Assembly: GCA_022511075.1 (NCBI GenBank)
Contig: JAFLSE010000009.1
Span: forward strand, 1-64,000
Direction of reading: 5' to 3'
Source of the DNA: Prevotella sp.
GTDB lineage: Bacteria; Bacteroidota; Bacteroidia; Bacteroidales; Bacteroidaceae
Length of the DNA stretch: 64,000 nt
Shown: one piece after another, positions 18,301 through 28,027 of the stretch
How the letters are laid out: each line of letters begins with the position of its first letter
Numbering within the stretch: the stretch's first letter is position 1
Position numbers and translations under genes: made by a program
Notes under the pieces: generated by a model
Told to the model about the DNA's origin: nothing
What the model saw: only the letters and a program-made list of their open reading frames with translations
The model's database searches: none

Positions 18301-19526
18301 TATTGCTTTACAACGATGCCATTGACAATGAGTTCCTCGGCAGGAAGAAGGTGGGCAAGCACGGAGCGAAAGGCTTGCGCGACAACCGCTTCATTTGGGA
18401 GAACAGAATGATAAAGTATAACGTGCTGCGTGCCGTGGGCTATAGCGGAGGTAAGCCTGTGGCAGAGGACATCGTGATATATGAAGGATTGGAGAAAGCA
18501 CCACATTTCGATGCTCTCTACCAGCCGTCAGACATCACGCCTACACCTGCCGACAGAAACAAGGATTTGCTTAAGGCAGCCGAAGGATACAACTATGTAT
18601 ATCGCATTAACTGCGGCGGCAACGCATTCACCGACGAATACGGACAGCAATGGAGTGCCGACGGCAAGAGCATAAGTCGCTCTTGGGGTGAGCAATACGG
18701 CATGCACCCGTTTGAGGCAAGCCAGACAACAACAAGCGACAATATTCACGGCACTCGCTCTTGGCAACTGTTCCAAAGCAGCAGATACGGAAGGCATCTC
18801 CTTTCATACGAGCTGCCGGTAAGCAACGGCGACTATCGCATAGAGTTGTATTTCTGCGAGCCGTGGTTTGGCGAGGGCAGCACCATGAAGGCAGACTGCG
18901 AAGGCATGCGCCTGTTTGATGTGGCTGTGAACGGAAAGACCGTGATTGACGACCTCGACATCTGGGCAGAGGCAGGACACGACGGTGCACTGAAAAAGGT
19001 TATATACGCAAAGGCAGAGAACGGCAAGATTACGATAACATTCCCCGAAACAAAGGTTGGACAGGCTATAATAAGCGGTATTGCCGTAGCAACAACAAAC
19101 GAGGCTTCGTTCATCAGCACACCTAACGACACCGACTGGGACAAACTGAATGCGGAAAGAGCAGCAAAGATGCCCGAAGAGATGATGCCAAAAGATGTTG
19201 ACGAGCGCCCTGCGGCACAGTTTACGCCAACAAAGCAGGAAAAGGGTGTTACAACGTGGGCAATACAAACGGGACTTGGAAAGGAATACGCATTGCGTTT
19301 CAGATACAAGAACGAATTAGAAGAGCCGATAGTTGCAGTGATGCGAGTTACCGACAGCAAAGGTGCATTGTTGGTGGACAGGGAGATAACATTCCCAGTA
19401 AACCCGAAGAAGTTTAGGACATTGAGCACCACCACCGGCACGCAGATAAACGCTGGCAGCTACACACTGACGATAACGGCAAAGCAACCGAAGGGATTGT
19501 CATTCGAGAGAGTGGATGTGCAATAG
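15357..19526 (+). CDS. Two-domain glycoside hydrolase: GH137-like beta-propeller plus GH2, with malectin domain
   Basis: 1389-residue exported enzyme (signal peptide ending near AKAQ). Residues about 35-375 form a five-bladed-propeller hydrolase (DCPTVYREGNKWYMTYVVYN, DAQIVKMGDLYVMFWF, AHKSYVLKHDGVVYHFYCAV). Residues about 395-950 are GH2: sugar-binding domain (LPHNWDDYYGAR), immunoglobulin-like domain, and catalytic barrel with acid/base Glu in WGLQNES and a probable nucleophile Glu in LLNGEYGAW. A malectin-like domain (YRINCGGNAFTDEYG...) lies near residues 1080-1240. The order and length match the characterised GH137-GH2 enzyme BT0996 of B. thetaiotaomicron (beta-L-arabinofuranosidase plus beta-glucuronidase on rhamnogalacturonan-II). 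GH2 membership is firm; GH137 is inferred from architecture. It heads the operon. Confidence 0.85.
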   Translation: MNITGIINGRKGVRNIAALLLCVLGTMHAKAQVTQEQMKEIYEEVKTPYKYGMVVAPKDNYHKIDCPTVYREGNKWYMTYVVYNGKTGTDGRGYETWLAESDDLLKWNTLGRLLSYKDSGWDMNQRGGFPALIDWTWGGSYAMEKFKGNHWLTYIGGEGTGYEAVKAPLNIGLAWTKNGIDNAHEWQSADKPLLSIDDKDCQWWEKLVQYKSTIYKDDAKTLGKRFVMFYNAGGINPENDMKAERIGIALSNDMKKWTRYEGNPVFTHEVKGIITGDAQIVKMGDLYVMFWFSAYDPSKKYNAFNTFAVSRDLVHWQEWQGEDLIYPTKPYDEMFAHKSYVLKHDGVVYHFYCAVNNADQRGIAVATSVPMGKSEVNFPAPETKGRRTKTDLMEGWQTTMGKETRMVNLPHNWDDYYGARQLRHGNLHGTATYKKAFNIEKTSGKRYFLTLEGAGSYATITINGQRGERTLVGRTTMTTDVTDKLKNGGNEIEIETDHPEMDMTSPWVCGGCSSEYGFSEGSQPLGLYRPVYITETDEVRIEPFGVHIWNNERTDSVFIETEIKNYGKSDATIEFVNKFALASGKQVFRLTENITLKAGEMRTIKQAAKVDDVHLWSIAEPYLYTLSSMIKRDGKTTDEIATQYGIRTAAWGCTNAAAGNNFLLNGKPTFINGVCEYEHRLGQSHAFTNEQIAARIKEVQQAGFNAFREAHQPHNLEYQRLLDREGILFWSQFSAHIWYDTPRFRSEFKRLLRQWIKERRNSPSVVLWGLQNESVLPADFAQECCEIIREMDPTASKMRAITTCNGGEGTDWNVIQNWSGTYGGSAKNYDNELKQPNQLLNGEYGAWRTIGLHTENKDLENDKAYTEEKFTDILETKMRLAEEVQDSVCGHFLWLLNSHDNPGRTQPDEGYRLIDKIGPFNYKGLTTTWEQPTDAYHMYRAYHTDADSDPMVYIVSHTWADRFKETGSRRTDINVYSNCDSVLLYNDAIDNEFLGRKKVGKHGAKGLRDNRFIWENRMIKYNVLRAVGYSGGKPVAEDIVIYEGLEKAPHFDALYQPSDITPTPADRNKDLLKAAEGYNYVYRINCGGNAFTDEYGQQWSADGKSISRSWGEQYGMHPFEASQTTTSDNIHGTRSWQLFQSSRYGRHLLSYELPVSNGDYRIELYFCEPWFGEGSTMKADCEGMRLFDVAVNGKTVIDDLDIWAEAGHDGALKKVIYAKAENGKITITFPETKVGQAIISGIAVATTNEASFISTPNDTDWDKLNAERAAKMPEEMMPKDVDERPAAQFTPTKQEKGVTTWAIQTGLGKEYALRFRYKNELEEPIVAVMRVTDSKGALLVDREITFPVNPKKFRTLSTTTGTQINAGSYTLTITAKQPKGLSFERVDVQ

Positions 19527-19540
19527 TTTTTTGATTATAA

Positions 19541-22699
<3,159 letters not shown>

Positions 22700-22722
22700 G
22701 AAATATAAAAACCAATAACTAT

Positions 22723-25605
22723 ATGAAAAGAACAATAATCTCTACACTCTTGCTTGCGTCGGCGGCATGCCTGCAGGCGCAGAGTGACGTGAACACTCAC
22801 CGCCAGTATTTGAGCGGACACGGGTGTGACGACATGGTGCAGTGGGACTTCTTCTGCACAGGTGGCAACAACAGCGGCAAGTGGACCAAGATTGGTGTGC
22901 CCTCATGCTGGGAACTGCAAGGCTTCGGAACATACCAGTATGGTATGAAGTTCTACGGCAAGGCTCGACCAGACGGCATTGCCGATGAGAAAGGACTCTA
23001 CAAATACGAGTTCACGCTACCCGAGGAATGGGCAAACTCGCACATTGACCTCGTTTTCGAGGCAGTGATGACCGATGCCGAAGTGCAGATAAACAAGCGC
23101 AAGGCAGGCAGCAAGCACATGGGCGGCTTCTACCGCATAACATACGATGTTACCGACCGCGTGTTCTTCGGTAAGAAGAAAAACCTGCTCGAAGTAACGG
23201 TGTCGAAAGAGAGCGAGAACGACGGTGTGAACCTCTCCGAACGCCGTGCTGACTATTGGAACTTCGGCGGCATATTCCGTCCTGTATTCATAGTTCGCAA
23301 ACCTGCCATTAACATTGAGCGTACAGCCATAGATGCAAAGGCAGACGGTACATTCTCGGCATACGTGCTGCTCAACCATACACTTGAAGGCGCAAGCGTA
23401 AAGACCGTCATTTCTGACATGCAGGGCAAGAAGGTGGCAGAGAACACAACCACTGTTCGCACTGGCAGCGACCATGCCGATGTTTCGTTCAAGGTGAACA
23501 ATCCAAAGTTGTGGAGCGCGGAGACACCTAACCGCTATCAAGTGGCATTTGAACTTGTTGACAGCAAGGGCAAGACTCTCCACATAGAGCGCGACAAGTT
23601 TGGCTTCCGCACCATAGAGACACGCTTAGGCGACGGTATGTATATAAACGGAAAGAAAGTGAACATACGAGGCGTTAACCGCCACAGCTTCTGGCCGGAG
23701 ACAGGTCGCACACTCTCAAAGCAGCTCAATATCGACGACGTAAACATGATAAAGAGCATGAATATGAACTCCGTGCGCCTCTCACACTATCCTGCCGACC
23801 CAGAGTTCCTTGATGCCTGCGACAGCCTCGGACTCTATGTAATGGACGAGCTCACAGGATGGCACGGACACCACGAGACGATAAACGGACAAAAGCTCGT
23901 GCAGGAAATGGTGACGCGCGATGTTAACCACCCATCTATAATATGGTGGAGCAACGGCAACGAGAAGGGTTGGAACGACGAACTGAACGGCGAGTTCCAC
24001 AAGTGGGACACGCAAAAACGCCCCGTGATACACCCGCAAGGCAACTTCAGCGGCTACGAGACAATGCACTATCGTTCTTACGGTGAGAGCGAGGAGTATA
24101 TGCGCAAGCCAGAGATATTCATGCCTACCGAGTTCCTGCATGCGCTCTATGACGGCGGTGCCGGCGCAGGTCTCTACGACTACTGGCAGCTTATGTGCTC
24201 TTGGCCGCGCTGCCAGGGCGGTTTCATCTGGGCATACGCCGATGAAGGCGTTGTGCGCACCGACCTCAACAACATGATTGACAACGTGGGCAACTATGCC
24301 GCAGACGGCATCGTAGGTCCTCACCATGAGAAAGAAGGCAGCTATTATACCGTAAAACAAGTATGGTGCCCAGTGCAGGTAACGTTGAAAGGACAAAACA
24401 CTGCCTTGCAGGACGTAAAGGGCAGATACTCGCAGTCAGAAACTCCAAACGGAATGGACGGCAGCAGCATCTTGGTTGAAAACCGCTACGACTTCCTTTC
24501 GCTTTCTGGTGTAACCTTCGACTGCTCATATCTGAAATACGAGCGCGACGAGACAAAGACCATAAGCGCAAAGAAAATAAACGGTGCAGACATCGCTCCC
24601 GGACAGAAAGGCGAGATAAAGATTGGCAACGTTCCTGCCGATGCAGAAGCTCTTATGGTGAAAGCCACCGACCACAACGGACAGGAGCTCTATACTTGGG
24701 TGTTCAAGCTGCAAGACACAAAGAGCGACATGACCGTAAAGAACGAAAATCGCATGCGCAAGCCGCGCCCGTCGTACAACAACGGAGTGGTGACTGCCGA
24801 CAATACCACCTTCACCTTCTCCACCGAGGACGGTACTTTGCGCAGCGTTTCAGTAAACGGCAAGGATATCAACTTCGGCAATGGTCCAAAGTTCTTTGCA
24901 TATCGTCGTTCCGACCGCTCTTGGGACCAGTTCTATAATCACGACGACCCACAGGCAGAGAAGAAAAAGACAACCTACACAGAATACGAAGACCAAGGCA
25001 TGTTCAACGGCATAACCACTGCCGAGGGCGAGAACGACACCCTTATCGTAACCGCCAACTATAAACTTGGCTCGCTACAAAAGGCAGAGTGGCACATTGC
25101 CCCCAACGGTGTTGTGCGCCTCGTATACAAATATGTGTTCAACGGTGTTGTTGACCTCATGGGTGTCAAGTTCGACTTCCCCGAGGACAACGTACTGCGC
25201 AAGCAGTGGCTCGGATGCGGTCCTTACCGTGTATGGAAAAACCGTCTGCACGGTCCGCAACTCGGCGTATGGAGCAACGAATATAACGACCCAATCCCAG
25301 GCGAGTCGTTCCTCTATCCAGAGTTCAAGGGCTATTTCGCAGGTGTGCAGTGGATGAAGATTGAGTCGAAGCTCGGCACTGTTACCTTGCAGCCAGGCAC
25401 TGACAGCGACTATATTGGCGTGTATCAGCCACGCGACGGTCGTGACCAGTTGCTCTACACCCTCCCCGAAACAGGCATAAGCCTCATGCAGGTAATCCCC
25501 GGTGTTCGTAACAAGGTGAACACTACCGACCTCAACGGTCCTTCTGCCCTGCCGGTATGGGCACGCGGCGAGTACACCGGCGAGGTGTCTCTGATGTTTG
25601 AATAA
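22723..25605 (+). CDS. Exported GH2-family glycoside hydrolase
   Basis: 960 residues from the chosen ATG at 22723, which gives a proper signal peptide (MKRTIISTLLLASAACLQAQ); a longer frame upstream is a shadow of the previous gene. It has the GH2 sugar-binding domain (VPSCWELQGFGTYQYG), GVNRHSFWPETGRTLS, LSHYPADPEFLDACDSLG, acid/base Glu in WWSNGNEKGW, and a likely nucleophile Glu in MPTEFLHAL. It has a long C-terminal beta-rich region related to Bgal_small. Family membership is firm; specificity is open (beta-galactosidase or another beta-glycosidase). It is last in the three-gene operon and ends at a strong terminator. Confidence 0.9.
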   Translation: MKRTIISTLLLASAACLQAQSDVNTHRQYLSGHGCDDMVQWDFFCTGGNNSGKWTKIGVPSCWELQGFGTYQYGMKFYGKARPDGIADEKGLYKYEFTLPEEWANSHIDLVFEAVMTDAEVQINKRKAGSKHMGGFYRITYDVTDRVFFGKKKNLLEVTVSKESENDGVNLSERRADYWNFGGIFRPVFIVRKPAINIERTAIDAKADGTFSAYVLLNHTLEGASVKTVISDMQGKKVAENTTTVRTGSDHADVSFKVNNPKLWSAETPNRYQVAFELVDSKGKTLHIERDKFGFRTIETRLGDGMYINGKKVNIRGVNRHSFWPETGRTLSKQLNIDDVNMIKSMNMNSVRLSHYPADPEFLDACDSLGLYVMDELTGWHGHHETINGQKLVQEMVTRDVNHPSIIWWSNGNEKGWNDELNGEFHKWDTQKRPVIHPQGNFSGYETMHYRSYGESEEYMRKPEIFMPTEFLHALYDGGAGAGLYDYWQLMCSWPRCQGGFIWAYADEGVVRTDLNNMIDNVGNYAADGIVGPHHEKEGSYYTVKQVWCPVQVTLKGQNTALQDVKGRYSQSETPNGMDGSSILVENRYDFLSLSGVTFDCSYLKYERDETKTISAKKINGADIAPGQKGEIKIGNVPADAEALMVKATDHNGQELYTWVFKLQDTKSDMTVKNENRMRKPRPSYNNGVVTADNTTFTFSTEDGTLRSVSVNGKDINFGNGPKFFAYRRSDRSWDQFYNHDDPQAEKKKTTYTEYEDQGMFNGITTAEGENDTLIVTANYKLGSLQKAEWHIAPNGVVRLVYKYVFNGVVDLMGVKFDFPEDNVLRKQWLGCGPYRVWKNRLHGPQLGVWSNEYNDPIPGESFLYPEFKGYFAGVQWMKIESKLGTVTLQPGTDSDYIGVYQPRDGRDQLLYTLPETGISLMQVIPGVRNKVNTTDLNGPSALPVWARGEYTGEVSLMFE

Positions 25606-25617
25606 AATAAACAGTAT

Positions 25618-25656
25618 ATTTGGTGGGAGTAAATAATATGTTTACTCCCACCAAAT
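25618..25656. terminator. Bidirectional terminator, glycoside hydrolase operon / ygjP
   Basis: Perfect 16-bp inverted repeat (25618-25633 with 25641-25656, 7-base loop). It begins 12 bases after the glycoside hydrolase stop and ends four bases before the convergent metalloprotease stop. It serves both strands. Confidence 0.88.
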
Positions 25657-25659
25657 GTG

Positions 25660-26208
25660 TTATTTGCATACAAGTCTTTTGGTTTCTGCTCTCGCTTCAC
25701 GCCATAATGGAAAATGCTTGTCCATTACGTCGTAAAACTCCTTACTGTGGTTTGGTACTATGAGATGTGCCAATTCATGCACCACAACATGCTCTATACA
25801 CCATTCCGGCAGTAACAATAAGTAAAGGCTAAAACATATCTTTCTTGTCTTGCAGTTGCAACTACCCCATTTCGATTTTGTTGCCCTATAGCAAATTTCT
25901 CCTGGCATCACGCCCATTTCCCTTGCATGCCTCTCTATTATTGGTGCTATTATCCCATTCAATCTCTGCACCGCATCTATGCGATTCTGTTTCGTTTCCA
26001 AAGGCAACCTTTCATAAAACCCTTGCTTCGTTTCCTCCCTTTCCTGCTGTCTTTTTCTCGCCTTTTCTATCCATTCGCGATTGTCGTCTATAAACTTCTG
26101 CACCGTCTTTCTTGATGCATAAAACGGAGCGGACACATGTATGTCTCCGTTCTTTACAATCCTCATCGACAAGCGTGATGTTTTCCTATATGTAATTTGT
26201 ATCTCCAT
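25660..26208 (-). CDS. YgjP-like zinc metallopeptidase (DUF45, M48-related)
   Basis: 182-residue cytoplasmic protein. The HExxH zinc motif sits in VVVHELAHLIVPNHSKEF, and the family-specific KSKWGSCNCKTRKICFSLYLLLLP precedes it. The N-terminal MEIQITYRKTSRLSMRI segment and the Arg/Lys/Glu-rich helix are also typical of DUF45. Family members often accompany type I restriction genes or stand alone, and their substrate is not known. Here it converges with the hydrolase operon and borders the repeat-rich start of the accessory region. Confidence 0.9.
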   Translation of the reverse strand: MEIQITYRKTSRLSMRIVKNGDIHVSAPFYASRKTVQKFIDDNREWIEKARKRQQEREETKQGFYERLPLETKQNRIDAVQRLNGIIAPIIERHAREMGVMPGEICYRATKSKWGSCNCKTRKICFSLYLLLLPEWCIEHVVVHELAHLIVPNHSKEFYDVMDKHFPLWREARAETKRLVCK

Positions 26209-26224
26209 TTCCTTAAAAACGCTG

Positions 26225-26232
26225 CAAAGATA
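26225..26232 (-). promoter_or_regulatory. Candidate -7 box of the ygjP-like gene
   Basis: TATCTTTG (followed by CAGC) on the minus strand, 17 bases upstream of the ATG. A weak TTTA lies near the -33 position instead of TTTG. Confidence 0.45.
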
Positions 26233-26306
26233 GTGAAATTAATTCGTTCATACTAAAAATATGGTATTAAATTTACCATAAATATGCGATTGTGTCTTTT
26301 ACGATT

Positions 26307-26374
26307 GCCATCGCATGCCGTTTCGATGCCCATCGCACATAGGTTCATTGCCCGATGAAGCCTGCTTCGTTGGC
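26307..26374 (+). repeat. Diverged intergenic repeat, copy B
   Basis: Partner of copy A at 14939-15006 (26 of 29 and 13 of 14 bases, same 54-base offset). It lies at the left end of the 574-base gene-free stretch 26209-26782, ahead of the long inverted repeat. Confidence 0.7.
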
Positions 26375-26454
26375 TGTTGAAGCCGCAAGCGTTGGTATGT
26401 GAAACCAAGTGCGTTGAAAACATGACATATCCCCCAAAGAAGGCGTTTTGCCAC

Positions 26455-26644
26455 TTTGTTACAATATTACATTATTACATTAAGCATATTCCAATATGCG
26501 AAAAGGAGTGTATCCTAATAGTCTATAATAATATATAATATATATATTATATATTATTATAGAATTATATTACTTATAATCCGTAAGCAAATAATCACAG
26601 AACATCGAAACCTCCTTAATGTAATAATGTAATATTGTAACAAA
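26455..26644. repeat. 30-bp perfect inverted repeat enclosing a 130-bp A+T-rich core
   Basis: Left arm 26455-26484 (TTTGTTACAATATTACATTA...) is the exact reverse complement of right arm 26615-26644. The core carries no open frame and has a 40-bp perfect palindrome in its middle. A further 8-base outer match (TTTTGCCA at 26446-26453, TGGCAAAA at 26675-26682) flanks the arms. The layout resembles a small non-autonomous element or a structured intergenic repeat. No target duplication was recognised. Confidence 0.8.
26523..26562. repeat. 40-bp perfect A+T palindrome
   Basis: Bases 26523-26542 (CTATAATAATATATAATATA) are the exact reverse complement of 26543-26562, with no loop. Only one G-C pair closes each end; the rest is A/T. 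It can extrude as a cruciform or form a long RNA hairpin. Confidence 0.85.
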
Positions 26645-26712
26645 ATCAAGTTAAGGGTAGGTAAAGTGGTGTTGTGGCAAAATGGTTTTTCTAAAAACTT
26701 AACGGCATTGAT

Positions 26713-26744
26713 TTTGGTGTTTCAGAATTTTTTTTGTAACTTTG
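26713..26744 (+). promoter_or_regulatory. Promoter of the KilA-N gene (module copy 1)
   Basis: TTTG (26713-26716), 20-base spacer, TAACTTTG (26737-26744). It is embedded in a roughly 52-base module starting AAAACTTAAC at 26694, which recurs upstream of the helicase operon. Confidence 0.8.
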
Positions 26745-26782
26745 CATTACAAATAAAACTTAACCAGAACTAAACTACGAAT

Positions 26783-27583
26783 ATGGCAAAGATTACCGTA
26801 CAAAATACTCCGATTACCGTTGTCAGGCTGAATAATGATGACTATATTAGTCTCACAGACATGCTAAAGGCAAAAGATGGAGAGTTTTTCTTCTCTAATT
26901 GGTTGCGCAATCGTAACACCATTGAGTTTCTGGGAATTTGGGAACGACTAATGAATCCAAATTTTAATTGTGCCGAATTCGACATAATTAAAAGTCAGGC
27001 GGGACTGAATCGTTTTCGTCTCAGTGCCAAAGAATGGACGGAGAAAACGAATGCCATCGGCATTATTTCGAAAGCAGGACGATATGGTGGCACTTATGCC
27101 CACAAAGACATTGCCTTCGAGTTTGCCATGTGGATAAGTCCAGAGTTCAAGGTATATCTGATACGTGAATTTCAACGTTTGAAGGACGAAGAGCAGAAGC
27201 AACTCGGCTGGACGGCAAAACGCGAGTTGTCGAAGATAAACTACCGCATTCATACGGATGCCATTAAGCAAAACCTTATTCCCGACGAGGTGACGGCAGC
27301 ACAGGCAAGCATCATCTATGCTGAAGAGGCAGATGTGCTGAACGTAGCCATGTTTGGGCAGACGGCAAAGCAATGGCGTGAAGCCAATCCAGACCGAAAA
27401 GGGAATATCCGAGACTATGCCTCAATCAATGAACTAATCTGCCTTGCCAACATGGAGAACATCAATGCCGTTCTCATCGACGAAGGTGTGCCGCAGGGTG
27501 AACGCCTCGTTCGCCTCAACAAAATCGCAATACACCAGATGCAGGTATTAGAGAACGACGAAAACAGGAACTTGCTGAAATAG
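26783..27583 (+). CDS. KilA-N domain protein
   Basis: 266 residues. The N-terminal KilA-N domain (about residues 5-135) shows VVRLNNDDYISLTDMLKAKDG, WLRNRNTIEFLGIWE, GIISKAGRYGGTYAHKDIAFEFAMWIS and FKVYLIREFQRLKDEE. KilA-N is a DNA-binding module from phages and mobile elements, here probably a regulator or phage-derived gene. The C-terminal half is helical without a recognised domain. Residues 62-69 (NCAEFDII) are encoded by a two-mismatch copy of the 26-bp palindrome found intact at 27739. It has its own promoter and lies at the left edge of the accessory region. Confidence 0.88.
   Translation: MAKITVQNTPITVVRLNNDDYISLTDMLKAKDGEFFFSNWLRNRNTIEFLGIWERLMNPNFNCAEFDIIKSQAGLNRFRLSAKEWTEKTNAIGIISKAGRYGGTYAHKDIAFEFAMWISPEFKVYLIREFQRLKDEEQKQLGWTAKRELSKINYRIHTDAIKQNLIPDEVTAAQASIIYAEEADVLNVAMFGQTAKQWREANPDRKGNIRDYASINELICLANMENINAVLIDEGVPQGERLVRLNKIAIHQMQVLENDENRNLLK
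26965..26990 (+). repeat. Degenerate copy of the 26-bp palindrome, inside the KilA-N gene
   Basis: Matches the perfect palindrome at 27739-27764 except at two positions in the right half. It is translated in frame as NCAEFDII. Confidence 0.75.
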
Positions 27584-27656
27584 AGTTATTCAATGTTATC
27601 AACACTAATACAAAAGATTTTAGATATTTGAGTCAATTGAAAAGTTTTTATCTTGA

Positions 27657-27689
27657 TTTGCTCATATTTCAGAATTTTTCGTAACTTTG
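27657..27689 (+). promoter_or_regulatory. Promoter module copy 2, ahead of the remnant open frame
   Basis: TTTG (27657-27660), 21-base spacer, TAACTTTG (27682-27689). It is followed by the same leader as the KilA-N gene (AACTTAACC-AAACTAAACTACGAATATG), differing by only a few bases. Confidence 0.65.
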
Positions 27690-27728
27690 TGGGCGGAAAG
27701 AAAACTTAACCAAAACTAAACTACGAAT

Positions 27729-27893
27729 ATGACAAAGATAATTGTGCCGAATTCGGCACAATTAAAAATCGGAGATAAATCAAAAACTGCCACAAGTAGA
27801 AGCATTGAAAGACAGGATATTATCGTTTATCAGAAACTTTTTCTTTTTATTCTTTTCTCTACTATAAAGGCATACGGTCAGGCAGATGTATAA
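27729..27893 (+). pseudogene. Short open frame, probable deletion remnant of a KilA-N-type gene
   Basis: 54-codon frame starting MTKIIVPNSAQLKIGDKSK. Its promoter, leader and first codons copy those of the KilA-N gene at 26783. After MTKI the sequence jumps to the segment matching the palindrome-bearing part of that gene, but in a different frame. The remaining residues match nothing recognised. It most likely arose by duplication and internal deletion. A real small protein cannot be excluded, since promoter and start codon are intact. Confidence 0.55.
27739..27764. repeat. 26-bp perfect palindrome
   Basis: TAATTGTGCCGAA joined to its exact reverse complement TTCGGCACAATTA, no loop. It lies 11 bases into the remnant open frame, just downstream of promoter copy 2. 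A near copy lies inside the KilA-N gene. Confidence 0.85.
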
Positions 27894-27937
27894 TTGCAAC
27901 AAAATTCATTAAAGTATCAAAATTGCAAAAGGTTTTC

Positions 27938-27950
27938 ATAAAACTTAACA
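27938..27950 (+). repeat. 13-base direct repeat, left copy
   Basis: ATAAAACTTAACA, identical to 40152-40164 just past the end of the seven-gene operon. The shorter core AAAACTTAAC also occurs at 26694, 26755 and 27701, so it belongs to a repeated leader module and may not mark an insertion boundary. Confidence 0.4.
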
Positions 27951-27958
27951 GCATTGAT

Positions 27959-27989
27959 TTTGTTGTTTCAGAATTTTTTTGTATATTTG
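27959..27989 (+). promoter_or_regulatory. Promoter of the helicase-methylase-ATPase operon (module copy 3)
   Basis: TTTG (27959-27962), 19-base spacer, TATATTTG (27982-27989), ending 38 bases before the helicase ATG. It lies in a 51-base stretch nearly identical to the KilA-N promoter module at 26694-26745. It is the only promoter I see for the seven genes to 40127. Confidence 0.75.
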
Positions 27990-28027
27990 CAAGCGGAAAT
28001 CATTTATGAACATAAAGCATTACTGAA

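Noticed and set aside
17502..18506. Minus-strand open frame (334 codons) opposite the GH2 fusion gene
   Set aside because: No recognisable protein pattern; the plus strand holds the GH2 catalytic domain here.
26783..27583. Prophage at the KilA-N gene
   Set aside because: KilA-N is phage-type, but no capsid, terminase, portal or integrase genes are nearby.
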